In this document: piece by piece, positions 23,830-31,379 of the stretch | Layout: each line of letters opens with the position of its first letter | Position numbering within the stretch: position 1 is the stretch's first letter | Source: an uncultured Bacilli bacterium | Lineage (GTDB): Bacteria; Bacillota_I; Bacilli_A; RF39; UBA660 | Reading direction: 5' to 3' | NCBI GenBank assembly: GCA_944359085.1 | Contig: CALVSQ010000013.1 | Span: forward strand, 1 to 32,794 | DNA: 32,794 nt | The notes under the pieces: model-generated | What the model was told of the DNA's origin: nothing | The model's database searches: none | What the model saw: the letters and a program-made list of their open reading frames with translations, nothing else | Position numbers and translations under genes: made by a program

Positions 23830-24818
23830 AAATACTTAGCTGTTCTAACCATTTGATTAGAATAACCCATTTCATTATCATACCAAGCAACAACTTTTAC
23901 TAATTGTTTGCCATCTACTTCTAATACATCAGTTAATAATCCATCTACTAATGCACCACATGAAGAACCAATTATATCACTTGATACTACTGGATCAAAT
24001 GTGAATGTTAAAGTTTCATTACAACTATTCATTAAAGCATTATTTATTTCTTCAACTGTTACATTTCTACTTAATTCTAAAGTTAAATCAACTACTGAAC
24101 CAGTTGGAGTAGGTACACGTAAAGCACTGCCATCTAATTTACCTTTTAAAGATGGAATTACTAATCCTAGAGCAGAAGCAGCTCCAGTACTAGATGGAAT
24201 AATATTCATAGCGCCAGCTCTACCACGACGTGCTTTAATACCTTTTTTATGAGCTACATCTAATATAACTTGATCGTTAGTATAAGCATGAACTGTAGTC
24301 ATATAGCCTTTAACAATACCAAATTTATCATTAATTACATTTGCTACTGGAGCCAAGCAGTTAGTTGTACAAGAAGCTGCTGAAATAATTTTTTCTGTTC
24401 CATCTAATGTTTCATGATTTACATTATAAACTATTGTTTTCATATCACCTTTACCAGGAGCAGAAATAATTACATGTTTAGCACCTGCTTCAATATGTTT
24501 ATAGGCATCTTCATACTTAACAAATTTACCAGTACATTCAAATACTTGGTCTATTCCTAATTCACCCCAAGGTAAATTTGCAGGATCTGTTTCTTTAAAT
24601 ATTTTAATTTTTCTTCCAGATACAATAATATTATTTTCATCAAAATCTATTTCATCTAATTTATAATTTCTATGATTACTATCATATTTTAATAAATAAG
24701 CAAGTTGTTCAGCATCAGTTAAATCATTGATTGCTACAACCTCAATATTAGGATCTTCCTCCATAATTCTAAATACTAATCTTCCAATTCTTCCAAAACC
24801 ATTAATTGCTACTTTCAT
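23814..24818 (-). CDS. gap: Glyceraldehyde-3-phosphate dehydrogenase
   Basis: This 334-residue enzyme is full length. It has the NAD-binding start VAINGFGRIGRLVFR, the aspartate of the adenosine site (INDLTD), and catalytic Cys150 in SAASCTTNCLAP. The catalytic His lies in MTTVHAYTNDQ, and PSSTGAA and WYDNEMGYSNQMV complete the signature. It oxidises glyceraldehyde 3-phosphate and makes 1,3-bisphosphoglycerate for Pgk. ATG 24818 has GGGTGATAA upstream; the longer frame runs into the preceding gene. It lies 16 bases after the TGS-kinase gene, so both are read from the promoter at 26521. Its last third is duplicated at 22169, so this 3' end may itself be the newcomer. Confidence 0.97.
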   Translation of the reverse strand: MKVAINGFGRIGRLVFRIMEEDPNIEVVAINDLTDAEQLAYLLKYDSNHRNYKLDEIDFDENNIIVSGRKIKIFKETDPANLPWGELGIDQVFECTGKFVKYEDAYKHIEAGAKHVIISAPGKGDMKTIVYNVNHETLDGTEKIISAASCTTNCLAPVANVINDKFGIVKGYMTTVHAYTNDQVILDVAHKKGIKARRGRAGAMNIIPSSTGAASALGLVIPSLKGKLDGSALRVPTPTGSVVDLTLELSRNVTVEEINNALMNSCNETLTFTFDPVVSSDIIGSSCGALVDGLLTDVLEVDGKQLVKVVAWYDNEMGYSNQMVRTAKYLDSLK

Positions 24819-24834
24819 TATTATCACCCTTTCT

Positions 24835-26496
24835 TTAATGGAAACAACTTCCACCAATAAATTCTCTTAAAACTGATTCTTTTGGAACATCATCCGATGG
24901 AATTGGTAAAAAATTCCTTAAAAAATTAATTAATCTTATTGCTTCCGGATACACTTCATCATCTTCATTAACTGAAAATAATAAAGGTTCAGCATAAGTT
25001 TTTAATACACCTAATTCATATATCAAAGCGGAATTAATAATTATATCGGCTTTGTTCTGATATGGGAAAACATATTCTTCTTCACCTTCTAATATATTTT
25101 TCCAATTTCTCAATGTATCTGCAGCATTCCATCCACGATACTTATTGTCTCTTATTATTCTTCTTAATCTTCTTGTATCAGATGTATGAATTCGATTATG
25201 ATTATCAATATTTAATTGCGTTAATGGACTAATATATATTTTAAATTTATTTGCATCATCAATCGCTAAAGTCAATTCTGGATTTAATGCATGTAATCCT
25301 TCAATTATAACAATATCATTTTCTCCTAATTGTAATGTTCTTCCTTTATATTCTCTTTCTCCTAAAACGAAATTATATTCAGGAATCATTACCTTTTCAC
25401 CTGCTAATAATTTTAATAAATGTTTATTAAATAAATCAGTATCTACAGCTTTTAATGATTCAAAATCATAATCACCATTTGCTTTTTTAGGTGTATCAAT
25501 ACGATTTAAGAAATAATCATCAGTTGAAATACTATGTGTTTTAAATCCTCTAGCTTTTAAATATACTTCTAATTTTCTAGCAGTAGTAGTTTTACCACTT
25601 GAAGAAGGACCAGCTAATAAAACAATTTTAACTTTATTTTTCTTATTATAAATAATATCAGCAGTTTTAGCTAATTGGCTATTATAATTAGCTTCAGCCA
25701 ATTGAATAACATCATTATATTTACCTAATGATACTATTTTATTTAAATCAGCAGCATTTGATATTCCTAATGTTTTTCCTAAATTAGTATAATCTAAGAA
25801 TGCATCAAACATCATCTTATGATGAGAATAATCTTCTGTATATTTAGGATTATTAATAGATGGATAACTTAAAACAAAGCTATTATCTTTAATATAAGTC
25901 AATTTAAATTCATCTAACACTCTTGTACTATAAGGCATTTCACTAAAAAAATAGTCATAATATTCATCTAACCGATATAAATTAATATAAGTATTACTTA
26001 TATATTTAAATACATCTACCTTATCAAATTGTTTTTTCTTTTTAAAGAAATTCATTGCATCTTTTCTAGAAACACTTAGCTTAATAAAATTATAATCTTG
26101 TTTAACTAATTCTTCCATTTTAGATTCAATCTGTTTAATTATATCTTTATTAATTTCTTTATTAACAATTTCACAATAAACACCTTTATCGATTGAATGT
26201 TGAATAATAACTTCTGCATCATTACCTAACACTTTTTTTATAGCTACAATCATCAAAAAATGTACACCATGAGAATATACAGTATGACCAAAAGTAGAAC
26301 TTCGATCATAAAAATCAACTGAACATTTTTTAGTTATATTGTAAGCTAATTCTTCAATAACATTATCAACCTTAGCTATCAAAATTGGATAATTATATCT
26401 ACTTTGAAAACTATGTGCTATTTCTGATAATGGAGTATTTTCAGGATATTCTTTAATTAATCCCTCTTTATACTCTACTCTAACCATTTTATCCAT
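24835..26496 (-). CDS. Nucleoside (uridine) kinase-like protein with TGS and ThrRS-like N-terminal domains
   Basis: This 553-residue protein has three parts: a TGS domain (about 4-64), a threonyl-tRNA-synthetase-like second domain (about 65-230, with TFGHTVYSHGVHFLM), and a uridine kinase/phosphoribulokinase-type domain (about 285-500). The kinase P-loop is AGPSSSGKTTTARKL; HSISTDDYFLNR and IVIEGLHALNPEL follow. Proteins with this order are called nucleoside kinases and probably phosphorylate uridine or another nucleoside; the role of the synthetase-like part is unknown. ATG 26496 has AAAGGA upstream at 9 bases. It is the first gene of the transcript that continues into gap. Confidence 0.88.
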   Translation of the reverse strand: MDKMVRVEYKEGLIKEYPENTPLSEIAHSFQSRYNYPILIAKVDNVIEELAYNITKKCSVDFYDRSSTFGHTVYSHGVHFLMIVAIKKVLGNDAEVIIQHSIDKGVYCEIVNKEINKDIIKQIESKMEELVKQDYNFIKLSVSRKDAMNFFKKKKQFDKVDVFKYISNTYINLYRLDEYYDYFFSEMPYSTRVLDEFKLTYIKDNSFVLSYPSINNPKYTEDYSHHKMMFDAFLDYTNLGKTLGISNAADLNKIVSLGKYNDVIQLAEANYNSQLAKTADIIYNKKNKVKIVLLAGPSSSGKTTTARKLEVYLKARGFKTHSISTDDYFLNRIDTPKKANGDYDFESLKAVDTDLFNKHLLKLLAGEKVMIPEYNFVLGEREYKGRTLQLGENDIVIIEGLHALNPELTLAIDDANKFKIYISPLTQLNIDNHNRIHTSDTRRLRRIIRDNKYRGWNAADTLRNWKNILEGEEEYVFPYQNKADIIINSALIYELGVLKTYAEPLLFSVNEDDEVYPEAIRLINFLRNFLPIPSDDVPKESVLREFIGGSCFH

Positions 26497-26520
26497 AATA
26501 TCATTCCTTTATTCTTATTA

Positions 26521-26549
26521 ATTATATCAAAAAAAAAATATTTTGTCAT
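26521..26549 (-). promoter_or_regulatory. Sigma-A promoter of the kinase-gap operon
   Basis: ATGACA (26544-26549, minus strand), a 17-base spacer made mostly of T, and TATAAT (26521-26526), about 25 bases before the start. Confidence 0.7.
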
Positions 26550-26608
26550 TTTTTTTATTGAATAAATTTTGACTTTACAAACTATTATATTAAATAGGAG
26601 ATGATTTT

Positions 26609-27175
26609 ATGCTTATACCAACAATTATTGAAAAAAGTAGTAACGGAGAAAAAGCTTACGATATTTATTCTAGATTATTAAAAGATAGAATAATTATTTT
26701 AACTGGAGAAATTGATGATAGTACCGCTAATATTGTAGTTGCACAATTATTATATTTAGATAGTATAAATAATAATGATATTAGTTTATACATAAATAGC
26801 CCAGGGGGAAGTATTACCGCTGGGATGGCTATTTATGACACTATGAATTTTATAAAAAGTGATGTATCAACTATTTGTTTGGGAATGGCTGCATCAATGG
26901 GAGCATTCTTGTTATCGAGTGGAACTAAAGGAAAAAGATATTGTTTGCCTAATAGCGAAGTCATGATACATCAACCTTTAGGAGGAGCAAGTGGGCAAGC
27001 AACCGAAATTAAAATAGCAGCAGAACACATTTTAAAAATAAAAGAAAAATTAAATAAAATTTTAGCTTCTAACACTAATAAAGATATCAAAACTATCGAA
27101 GTTGACACAGAAAGAGATAACTATTTATCTAGTGAAGAAGCATTACAATATGGTCTAATTGACCAAATATTATAG
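26609..27175 (+). CDS. clpP: ClpP protease subunit
   Basis: This 188-residue serine protease has the catalytic triad in place: Ser96 (GMAASMGA), His121 (VMIHQPLGG) and Asp170 (DTERDNYLS). It also shows [20 protein letters not shown]. It forms the proteolytic chamber used by ClpX or ClpC to degrade proteins; no Clp ATPase is in the window. The ribosome site is AGGAGATGA. A TTGACT lies upstream, but a matching -10 is not clear, and I saw no complete CtsR operator. The stop codon starts the 5' arm of a hairpin shared with the convergent SASP gene. Confidence 0.96.
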   Translation: MLIPTIIEKSSNGEKAYDIYSRLLKDRIIILTGEIDDSTANIVVAQLLYLDSINNNDISLYINSPGGSITAGMAIYDTMNFIKSDVSTICLGMAASMGAFLLSSGTKGKRYCLPNSEVMIHQPLGGASGQATEIKIAAEHILKIKEKLNKILASNTNKDIKTIEVDTERDNYLSSEEALQYGLIDQIL

Positions 27176-27199
27176 AGAAGATTATCCTTCTCTATTTGT
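27172..27199. terminator. Shared terminator between clpP and a SASP gene
   Basis: Nine-base arms (27172-27180 and 27187-27195) with a 6-base loop. A U-rich run follows on the plus strand, so it works mainly for clpP. The clpP stop is in the first arm and the stop of the convergent SASP gene is in the loop. Confidence 0.75.
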
Positions 27200-27373
27200 T
27201 TTACAATAATATTGTTCACCTAATTCGACTAACCTTTTAGTCATTTCTCCACCAACAGTGCCGTTTAATCTAGAAGTTTGATCAGCACCTAAGGTAATAC
27301 CTAACTCTCTAGCAATTTCATATTTTAAATTTTCTAGAGATTTTTTACTACCTGGAACTACTAATTTATTCAT
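27182..27373 (-). CDS. Alpha/beta-type small acid-soluble spore protein
   Basis: This 63-residue SASP has both conserved regions: the KYEIARELGITLG segment, which includes the GPR protease site, and the DNA-binding DQTSRLNGTVGGEMTKRLVELGEQ. These proteins coat spore DNA, switch it toward an A-like form, and protect it from UV and heat. The ribosome site is AAGGTGG. A CATAATA sequence (27395-27401) at the right distance fits the sigma-F/G -10 pattern. It is the second of two adjacent SASP genes, each with its own signals. Confidence 0.95.
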   Translation of the reverse strand: MNKLVVPGSKKSLENLKYEIARELGITLGADQTSRLNGTVGGEMTKRLVELGEQYYCKTNREG

Positions 27374-27394
27374 TTTATCACCACCTTACATTAT

Positions 27395-27401
27395 TATTAT
27401 G
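27395..27401 (-). promoter_or_regulatory. Candidate forespore (sigma-F/G) -10 of the first SASP gene
   Basis: CATAATA (minus strand) fits CATNNTA and lies 22 bases upstream of the ATG. A convincing -35 was not found. Confidence 0.4.
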
Positions 27402-27428
27402 GATGATATATTTAATAAAATAAGTGGT

Positions 27429-27458
27429 AAAAAAAACTAGATAGCAAATTGCTATCTA
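27429..27458 (-). terminator. Intrinsic terminator of the second SASP gene
   Basis: Nearly perfect 10-base arms (27438-27447 and 27449-27458), of which about 8 pairs can form around a small loop, followed by a run of eight U on the minus strand. Confidence 0.8.
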
Positions 27459-27464
27459 TTTTAA

Positions 27465-27668
27465 TTATTTAGCTTGGTAACCACCTAAGTTTTGTTGTCC
27501 CATTTGAACTAATCTCTTAGTGATTTCTCCACCTACTGAACCATTAGCACGGCTTGTAGCATCTGGTCCTAAGTTAACACCAAATTCGCTAGCTATTTCA
27601 TATTTCATTTTATCGATAGCTTGTTTAGCTCCTGGTACTACTAATTTACCTGTAGATTTGTTATTCAT
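27465..27668 (-). CDS. Alpha/beta-type small acid-soluble spore protein
   Basis: This 67-residue SASP has the segments [13 protein letters not shown] and [28 protein letters not shown]. It is closely related to its neighbour at 27182, so the pair arose by duplication or is kept for dosage. ATG 27668 has GGAGGTGAG directly upstream; an in-frame GTG lies within that site. A CATGATA sequence (27691-27697) at the same distance as in the neighbour fits a sigma-F/G promoter. In Bacillus, sspA lies next to thiI as here. Confidence 0.95.
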   Translation of the reverse strand: MNNKSTGKLVVPGAKQAIDKMKYEIASEFGVNLGPDATSRANGSVGGEITKRLVQMGQQNLGGYQAK

Positions 27669-27690
27669 TATTCTCACCTCCGTACATTAA

Positions 27691-27697
27691 TATCATG
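27691..27697 (-). promoter_or_regulatory. Candidate forespore (sigma-F/G) -10 of the second SASP gene
   Basis: CATGATA (minus strand) fits CATNNTA and lies 23 bases upstream of the ATG. A TAATA 17 bases further up could serve as a poor -35. Confidence 0.45.
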
Positions 27698-27733
27698 CAC
27701 GGAATATTTCAAAATATTACTGGAAAAAAATGG

Positions 27734-28876
27734 TTATAATAAATCTTTAAAATCTTTATTAAAATTAGTTATTACTTCTATATTATTTATACATTCATCA
27801 ATTAATTCTTGATAATTAAATTTTTCATATTCTAAACATTTTTCTAATTTTGGATTAATAACAGGATGTTTAGGAACAAATATCGTACAACAATCTTCAA
27901 AAGGTAAAATACTTGTTTCATATGTTCCAATTTTCTTTGCAATTTCGATTATTTCTAATTTATCTAAACATGCAACAGGTCTAATTACTGGAAAATTGGT
28001 TACACTATTAATAACATTAATACTAGTTAATGTTTGACTAGCAACTTGACCAATGCTTTCTCCATTAATTAATACTTTATATTTATTAGATATATTAGTA
28101 GCAATTCGATACATCATTCTTCTTAAAATAGTAATATTATATTCACTAGGAACATTTTTATATATTGCTTCTTGTAATTTAGTAAATGGTACGACTAGTA
28201 AATTAATATTACCAGAATATTGATTTAAAATATTAGCCAATTCAATAACTTTATTTTTAGCTTCAATACTAGTATGTGGTGGTGAATCAAAATATAAACA
28301 ATCAATATCAATTCCTCTTTTTAAAGCTAAATAACCAGCTACTGGTGAATCAATTCCACCAGATAACATTAATATACCTTTACCTTGAATACCAACAGGA
28401 TATCCACCACTACCTTTTATTTCATTAGTATAAATATATGTATCTTCTCTTATTTCTATGTGAACTACTATATCAGGATTGTGAACATCTACATTACAAT
28501 CAAAATTTTTCAAAACTAAACCACCAATTATATTATTAAAATCCATTGATTTAATTTGAAAATTTTTATTAGCTCGTTTAGTTTCAACTTTAAATGTTTT
28601 AAAATTTTCATTTTTTAAAACTTCTAAAACTCCATTTTTGATATCTTCAATATTAGTATTTACTTTATAAGCAACTACTATTCCTTGTAAACCAAATACT
28701 TTTTTTAATTTGTTAATAGTTTCATCAAAATTATTAGGAATAATATACATACGATCTCTTTTTTTAATAATTTTGCCATCAACTTTTATGTTATCACTTA
28801 ATTTATTAATAAATTGATTTCTGTTTCCTTTTTTTGTTGTTAATTCACCATATTTAATTAATATTAATTTTTCCAT
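27734..28876 (-). CDS. thiI: tRNA 4-thiouridine synthase ThiI
   Basis: This 380-residue protein has an N-terminal ferredoxin-like and THUMP region (to about 165), followed by the PP-loop GKGILMLSGGIDSPVAGYL. The later LINGESIGQVASQTLTSI and the Cys pair in FEDCCTIFVPKHP complete the synthase domain. There is no rhodanese domain, as is normal in Bacilli. It thiolates U8 in tRNA and can take part in thiazole synthesis. Sulfur normally comes from a cysteine desulfurase encoded next door, which is absent here. ATG 28876 has GGTGATTTTG upstream, ahead of the other in-frame codons. Confidence 0.95.
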   Translation of the reverse strand: MEKLILIKYGELTTKKGNRNQFINKLSDNIKVDGKIIKKRDRMYIIPNNFDETINKLKKVFGLQGIVVAYKVNTNIEDIKNGVLEVLKNENFKTFKVETKRANKNFQIKSMDFNNIIGGLVLKNFDCNVDVHNPDIVVHIEIREDTYIYTNEIKGSGGYPVGIQGKGILMLSGGIDSPVAGYLALKRGIDIDCLYFDSPPHTSIEAKNKVIELANILNQYSGNINLLVVPFTKLQEAIYKNVPSEYNITILRRMMYRIATNISNKYKVLINGESIGQVASQTLTSINVINSVTNFPVIRPVACLDKLEIIEIAKKIGTYETSILPFEDCCTIFVPKHPVINPKLEKCLEYEKFNYQELIDECINNIEVITNFNKDFKDLL

Positions 28877-28892
28877 CAAAATCACCAAATAT

Positions 28893-28921
28893 ATTATATA
28901 TTATTAATTTTTTTTAAGCAA
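28893..28921 (-). promoter_or_regulatory. Sigma-A promoter of thiI
   Basis: TTGCTT (28916-28921, minus strand), a 17-base spacer and TATAAT (28893-28898), directly after the preceding terminator. Confidence 0.6.
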
Positions 28922-28922
28922 G

Positions 28923-28946
28923 AAAAAAGACTATTTTCTATAGTCT
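28923..28946 (-). terminator. Intrinsic terminator of the unknown gene before thiI
   Basis: Seven-base arms (28928-28934 and 28940-28946) with a 5-base loop and a U run. The TAG stop lies in the second arm. Confidence 0.8.
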
Positions 28947-29536
28947 AAAATCATTATTTTATCTCTATTCATTGTTTTTTCTTTTATATCAACATTATCA
29001 ATATTAATAATTAATTTTAAAACTCTTTTTAATTTTCGATAATATTCAATAACCCTTTTTGTATATAATGAATCTTTATTTCCACAATATCCAATTGTAA
29101 AATTACTAATTGAAGCATTTCTAGCTAAATAAATTAATTGATTATCATATATACCATCTACTATTAAATGTCCTTCTAAAGAACCGTTAAAAGGTTTAGC
29201 AAAGCAACCTTCACCAGCTTGCGCTACTATTATTTTTTTATTTACTTTTAAATTTTTTATACTGCTAATACTTTCATCTTCTGATAATTCAATTACTTTT
29301 TCATCTGGTAATAAATAACCATTGTTGATTAAAAATTCACCAAAAAGTTCTCTTAAACGTTTATATTCTTCTAACCATTTTTTAAATTCATTTTCTTTTA
29401 ATTCTATTTTACCAGAATTAATTTTTTCAAATAAATCATTTTGAAAAGATATTTCTCTAAAATTAACAGAACTATCATATGTGCCATTTTCATAGGCTGA
29501 TTCCAATAAATATCTTTTAATTAAATTTTCTGTCAT
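28931..29536 (-). CDS. Unrecognised soluble protein between ezrA and thiI
   Basis: This 201-residue protein is not recognised. It has no signal peptide or membrane segment. The N-terminal half is helical and charged (ENEFKKWLEEYKRLRELFGEFL). The C-terminal half has alternating strands with AQAGEGCFAKPFNGSLEGHLIVDG and ISNFTIGYCGNKDSLY, which may form a small beta sandwich or ligand site. Two Cys are in those segments. It is the sole gene of its transcript: consensus promoter before it and terminator after it. In other Bacilli a cysteine desulfurase gene lies at this place. ATG 29536 has GGAGG directly upstream. Confidence 0.75.
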   Translation of the reverse strand: MTENLIKRYLLESAYENGTYDSSVNFREISFQNDLFEKINSGKIELKENEFKKWLEEYKRLRELFGEFLINNGYLLPDEKVIELSEDESISSIKNLKVNKKIIVAQAGEGCFAKPFNGSLEGHLIVDGIYDNQLIYLARNASISNFTIGYCGNKDSLYTKRVIEYYRKLKRVLKLIINIDNVDIKEKTMNRDKIMILDYRK

Positions 29537-29580
29537 TTTTCCTCCGTTCAAATATTTATAAAACCAAACGTGCGAATATG

Positions 29581-29609
29581 ATTTTACCACTTATTATATA
29601 GTATGTCAA
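29581..29609 (-). promoter_or_regulatory. Sigma-A promoter of the unknown gene before thiI
   Basis: TTGACA (29604-29609, minus strand), a 17-base spacer and TAAAAT (29581-29586). Confidence 0.7.
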
Positions 29610-29612
29610 ATT

Positions 29613-29638
29613 AAAAAAGAATAGACTTTTGTCTATTC
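29613..29638 (-). terminator. Intrinsic terminator of ezrA
   Basis: Perfect 8-base arms (29619-29626 and 29631-29638) around a TTTT loop (plus strand), then six U on the minus strand. The ezrA TAG stop lies in the first arm. Confidence 0.85.
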
Positions 29639-31336
29639 ATAAAATTTTAGCAATTTATTATATATTCCAGGTTCAATTTTATTTAAGGAATTAATTGTTA
29701 TTTCTAATGATTTTTGATATTCTCCTTTATAAAATAATAACTCTGAATACATTAAATTTTTATTTACTTCATCAGTAACTCTATATCTGTTACCATAAAC
29801 AATAGCATTTTCAGCAAAAACAGCTATTTTTAATAATTCTTTAGTCCCAGTATATAGCTTTAAAACTAAATCTCTTGCCGTATCAACTCTAGTATTTAAT
29901 ACACTAATTGTAATAGGTTTCTTTTCTAATTCTTTGATTATTTCCTTAATTGCAAGTGAAGCTTCATCTAATTGTGTATAATAATATTGTGGTATAACTG
30001 GAAAATTAAATTCTTTAATTTTATTTTTTGATTCTCTTAAAATTTGTTTAATTTCCTCTAATTGTTGTCTCGCTCTTAATTCATCTTCCTTCATACTACC
30101 TAAAGCATCTAATGAATTGTCTAATTTATCTTGAATATTATTTAATCTTAAAGATAGAGTTTCTATTTCTTTTATCAATTTTGAATATGCAAAAGTGTGA
30201 TTTCCGGTATGCGTTTTTAAAACATCATAATCATTATTTAAAATATTTAGTTCTTCTTTAACTTGATTTAATAAATTTAAATCTTCTTCTGACAAATTAT
30301 AAACATTTTTTATATCATTAATTTGACTAAAAATATCATCTACTAAACTATTTATTTTAGAAATTTTAGAAACAAATGTATCTACTAATTCATCATAAAT
30401 GTGTCTATCATTTTTTTCTTTTTCAAAGTCATTAAATAATGAGTCAAAATATTCTACTAATACTTTCAATTCAAACAAGCTATCTTCCAGATTTAATACT
30501 CTTGTTCTATCCATGATATCACTTAATTTCTTATTTGCTTCAGTTATATTATAGTCAACATTTAAATAATCTAAAGGATAACCTTCTTTAATCATGTCTT
30601 GATATATTTGAGATATCTCTGTAATTTTTTTAGGAATTACACTAGTTGCCATTAAAACAATAGATGGTACTTCATCAATAACAATTTGCATATGTTTTAA
30701 CATTTCATCAATGGATTTTATTATCTTAGTTACTTCATTATAGTCATTATTTTCCATACTTTGTTCAAAAGCTTCAAAACGTTTTGATATATTTTCAAAT
30801 TGTAATAAGACTGAATTAGCTATTTCACCAAATTCAGACTTCGTACTATTAAACTTATCATATAATTCACGATAAATAGATTTAAATTTTATAATTATTG
30901 CTCTATTTCTTTCTTCACTAGAAGTTATTTCCTTTATTTCATCTAATAACATTTCTGTATTAGTCCTTACTTTATATATTTCCATCTCTAATTTAGCAAT
31001 TTTAAATAATGTTGTTTTATAATCCTGTTGCTTTAAAGAATAATCTGCTTCCAAAATCATATCGGTGATTTTTGGTATCTGAATACTTCTAATATCTTTA
31101 AATCTATTTTCCCAATCATTTAAATTTGCATCTAATTTGTCATTTTTTAAAAAAGTTTTAATCTTAGATATTTCTAAATTAATAGGTGTACTATCAATAA
31201 CATTTTTTTCTACTTCTAATTTATCTAAAATGTTTTTATATTTTTTATTCCTATTGTTTTGAAGTAAATTTAAAAATATTACAACAATAATAACGGTAAC
31301 AACATAAATACCAACTGCAATTAATGTTAAATTCAT
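29633..31336 (-). CDS. ezrA: Septation ring regulator EzrA
   Basis: This 567-residue protein has one N-terminal membrane helix (about 4-25), then a long rod of helical, spectrin-like repeats rich in Glu, Lys, Asn and Leu. This is the EzrA topology and size (family about 560-570). It contains the typical C-terminal ELLKIAVFAENAIVYGNRYR patch. EzrA is membrane-bound and binds FtsZ, keeping rings at mid-cell. The ribosome site is AGAGGTGG. It is 43 bases downstream of the unknown gene at 31380 and likely shares its promoter. Synteny with thiI and SASP genes matches Bacillus. Confidence 0.93.
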   Translation of the reverse strand: MNLTLIAVGIYVVTVIIVVIFLNLLQNNRNKKYKNILDKLEVEKNVIDSTPINLEISKIKTFLKNDKLDANLNDWENRFKDIRSIQIPKITDMILEADYSLKQQDYKTTLFKIAKLEMEIYKVRTNTEMLLDEIKEITSSEERNRAIIIKFKSIYRELYDKFNSTKSEFGEIANSVLLQFENISKRFEAFEQSMENNDYNEVTKIIKSIDEMLKHMQIVIDEVPSIVLMATSVIPKKITEISQIYQDMIKEGYPLDYLNVDYNITEANKKLSDIMDRTRVLNLEDSLFELKVLVEYFDSLFNDFEKEKNDRHIYDELVDTFVSKISKINSLVDDIFSQINDIKNVYNLSEEDLNLLNQVKEELNILNNDYDVLKTHTGNHTFAYSKLIKEIETLSLRLNNIQDKLDNSLDALGSMKEDELRARQQLEEIKQILRESKNKIKEFNFPVIPQYYYTQLDEASLAIKEIIKELEKKPITISVLNTRVDTARDLVLKLYTGTKELLKIAVFAENAIVYGNRYRVTDEVNKNLMYSELLFYKGEYQKSLEITINSLNKIEPGIYNKLLKFYE

Positions 31337-31379
31337 TCTACCACCTCTCTATTATAATTCTATCACATTTTTTTACAAA

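Noticed and set aside
26570-26608. CtsR-like operator before clpP
   Set aside because: Only a partial half site (TTGACTTTA) is visible; the tandem repeat of the CtsR consensus is missing.
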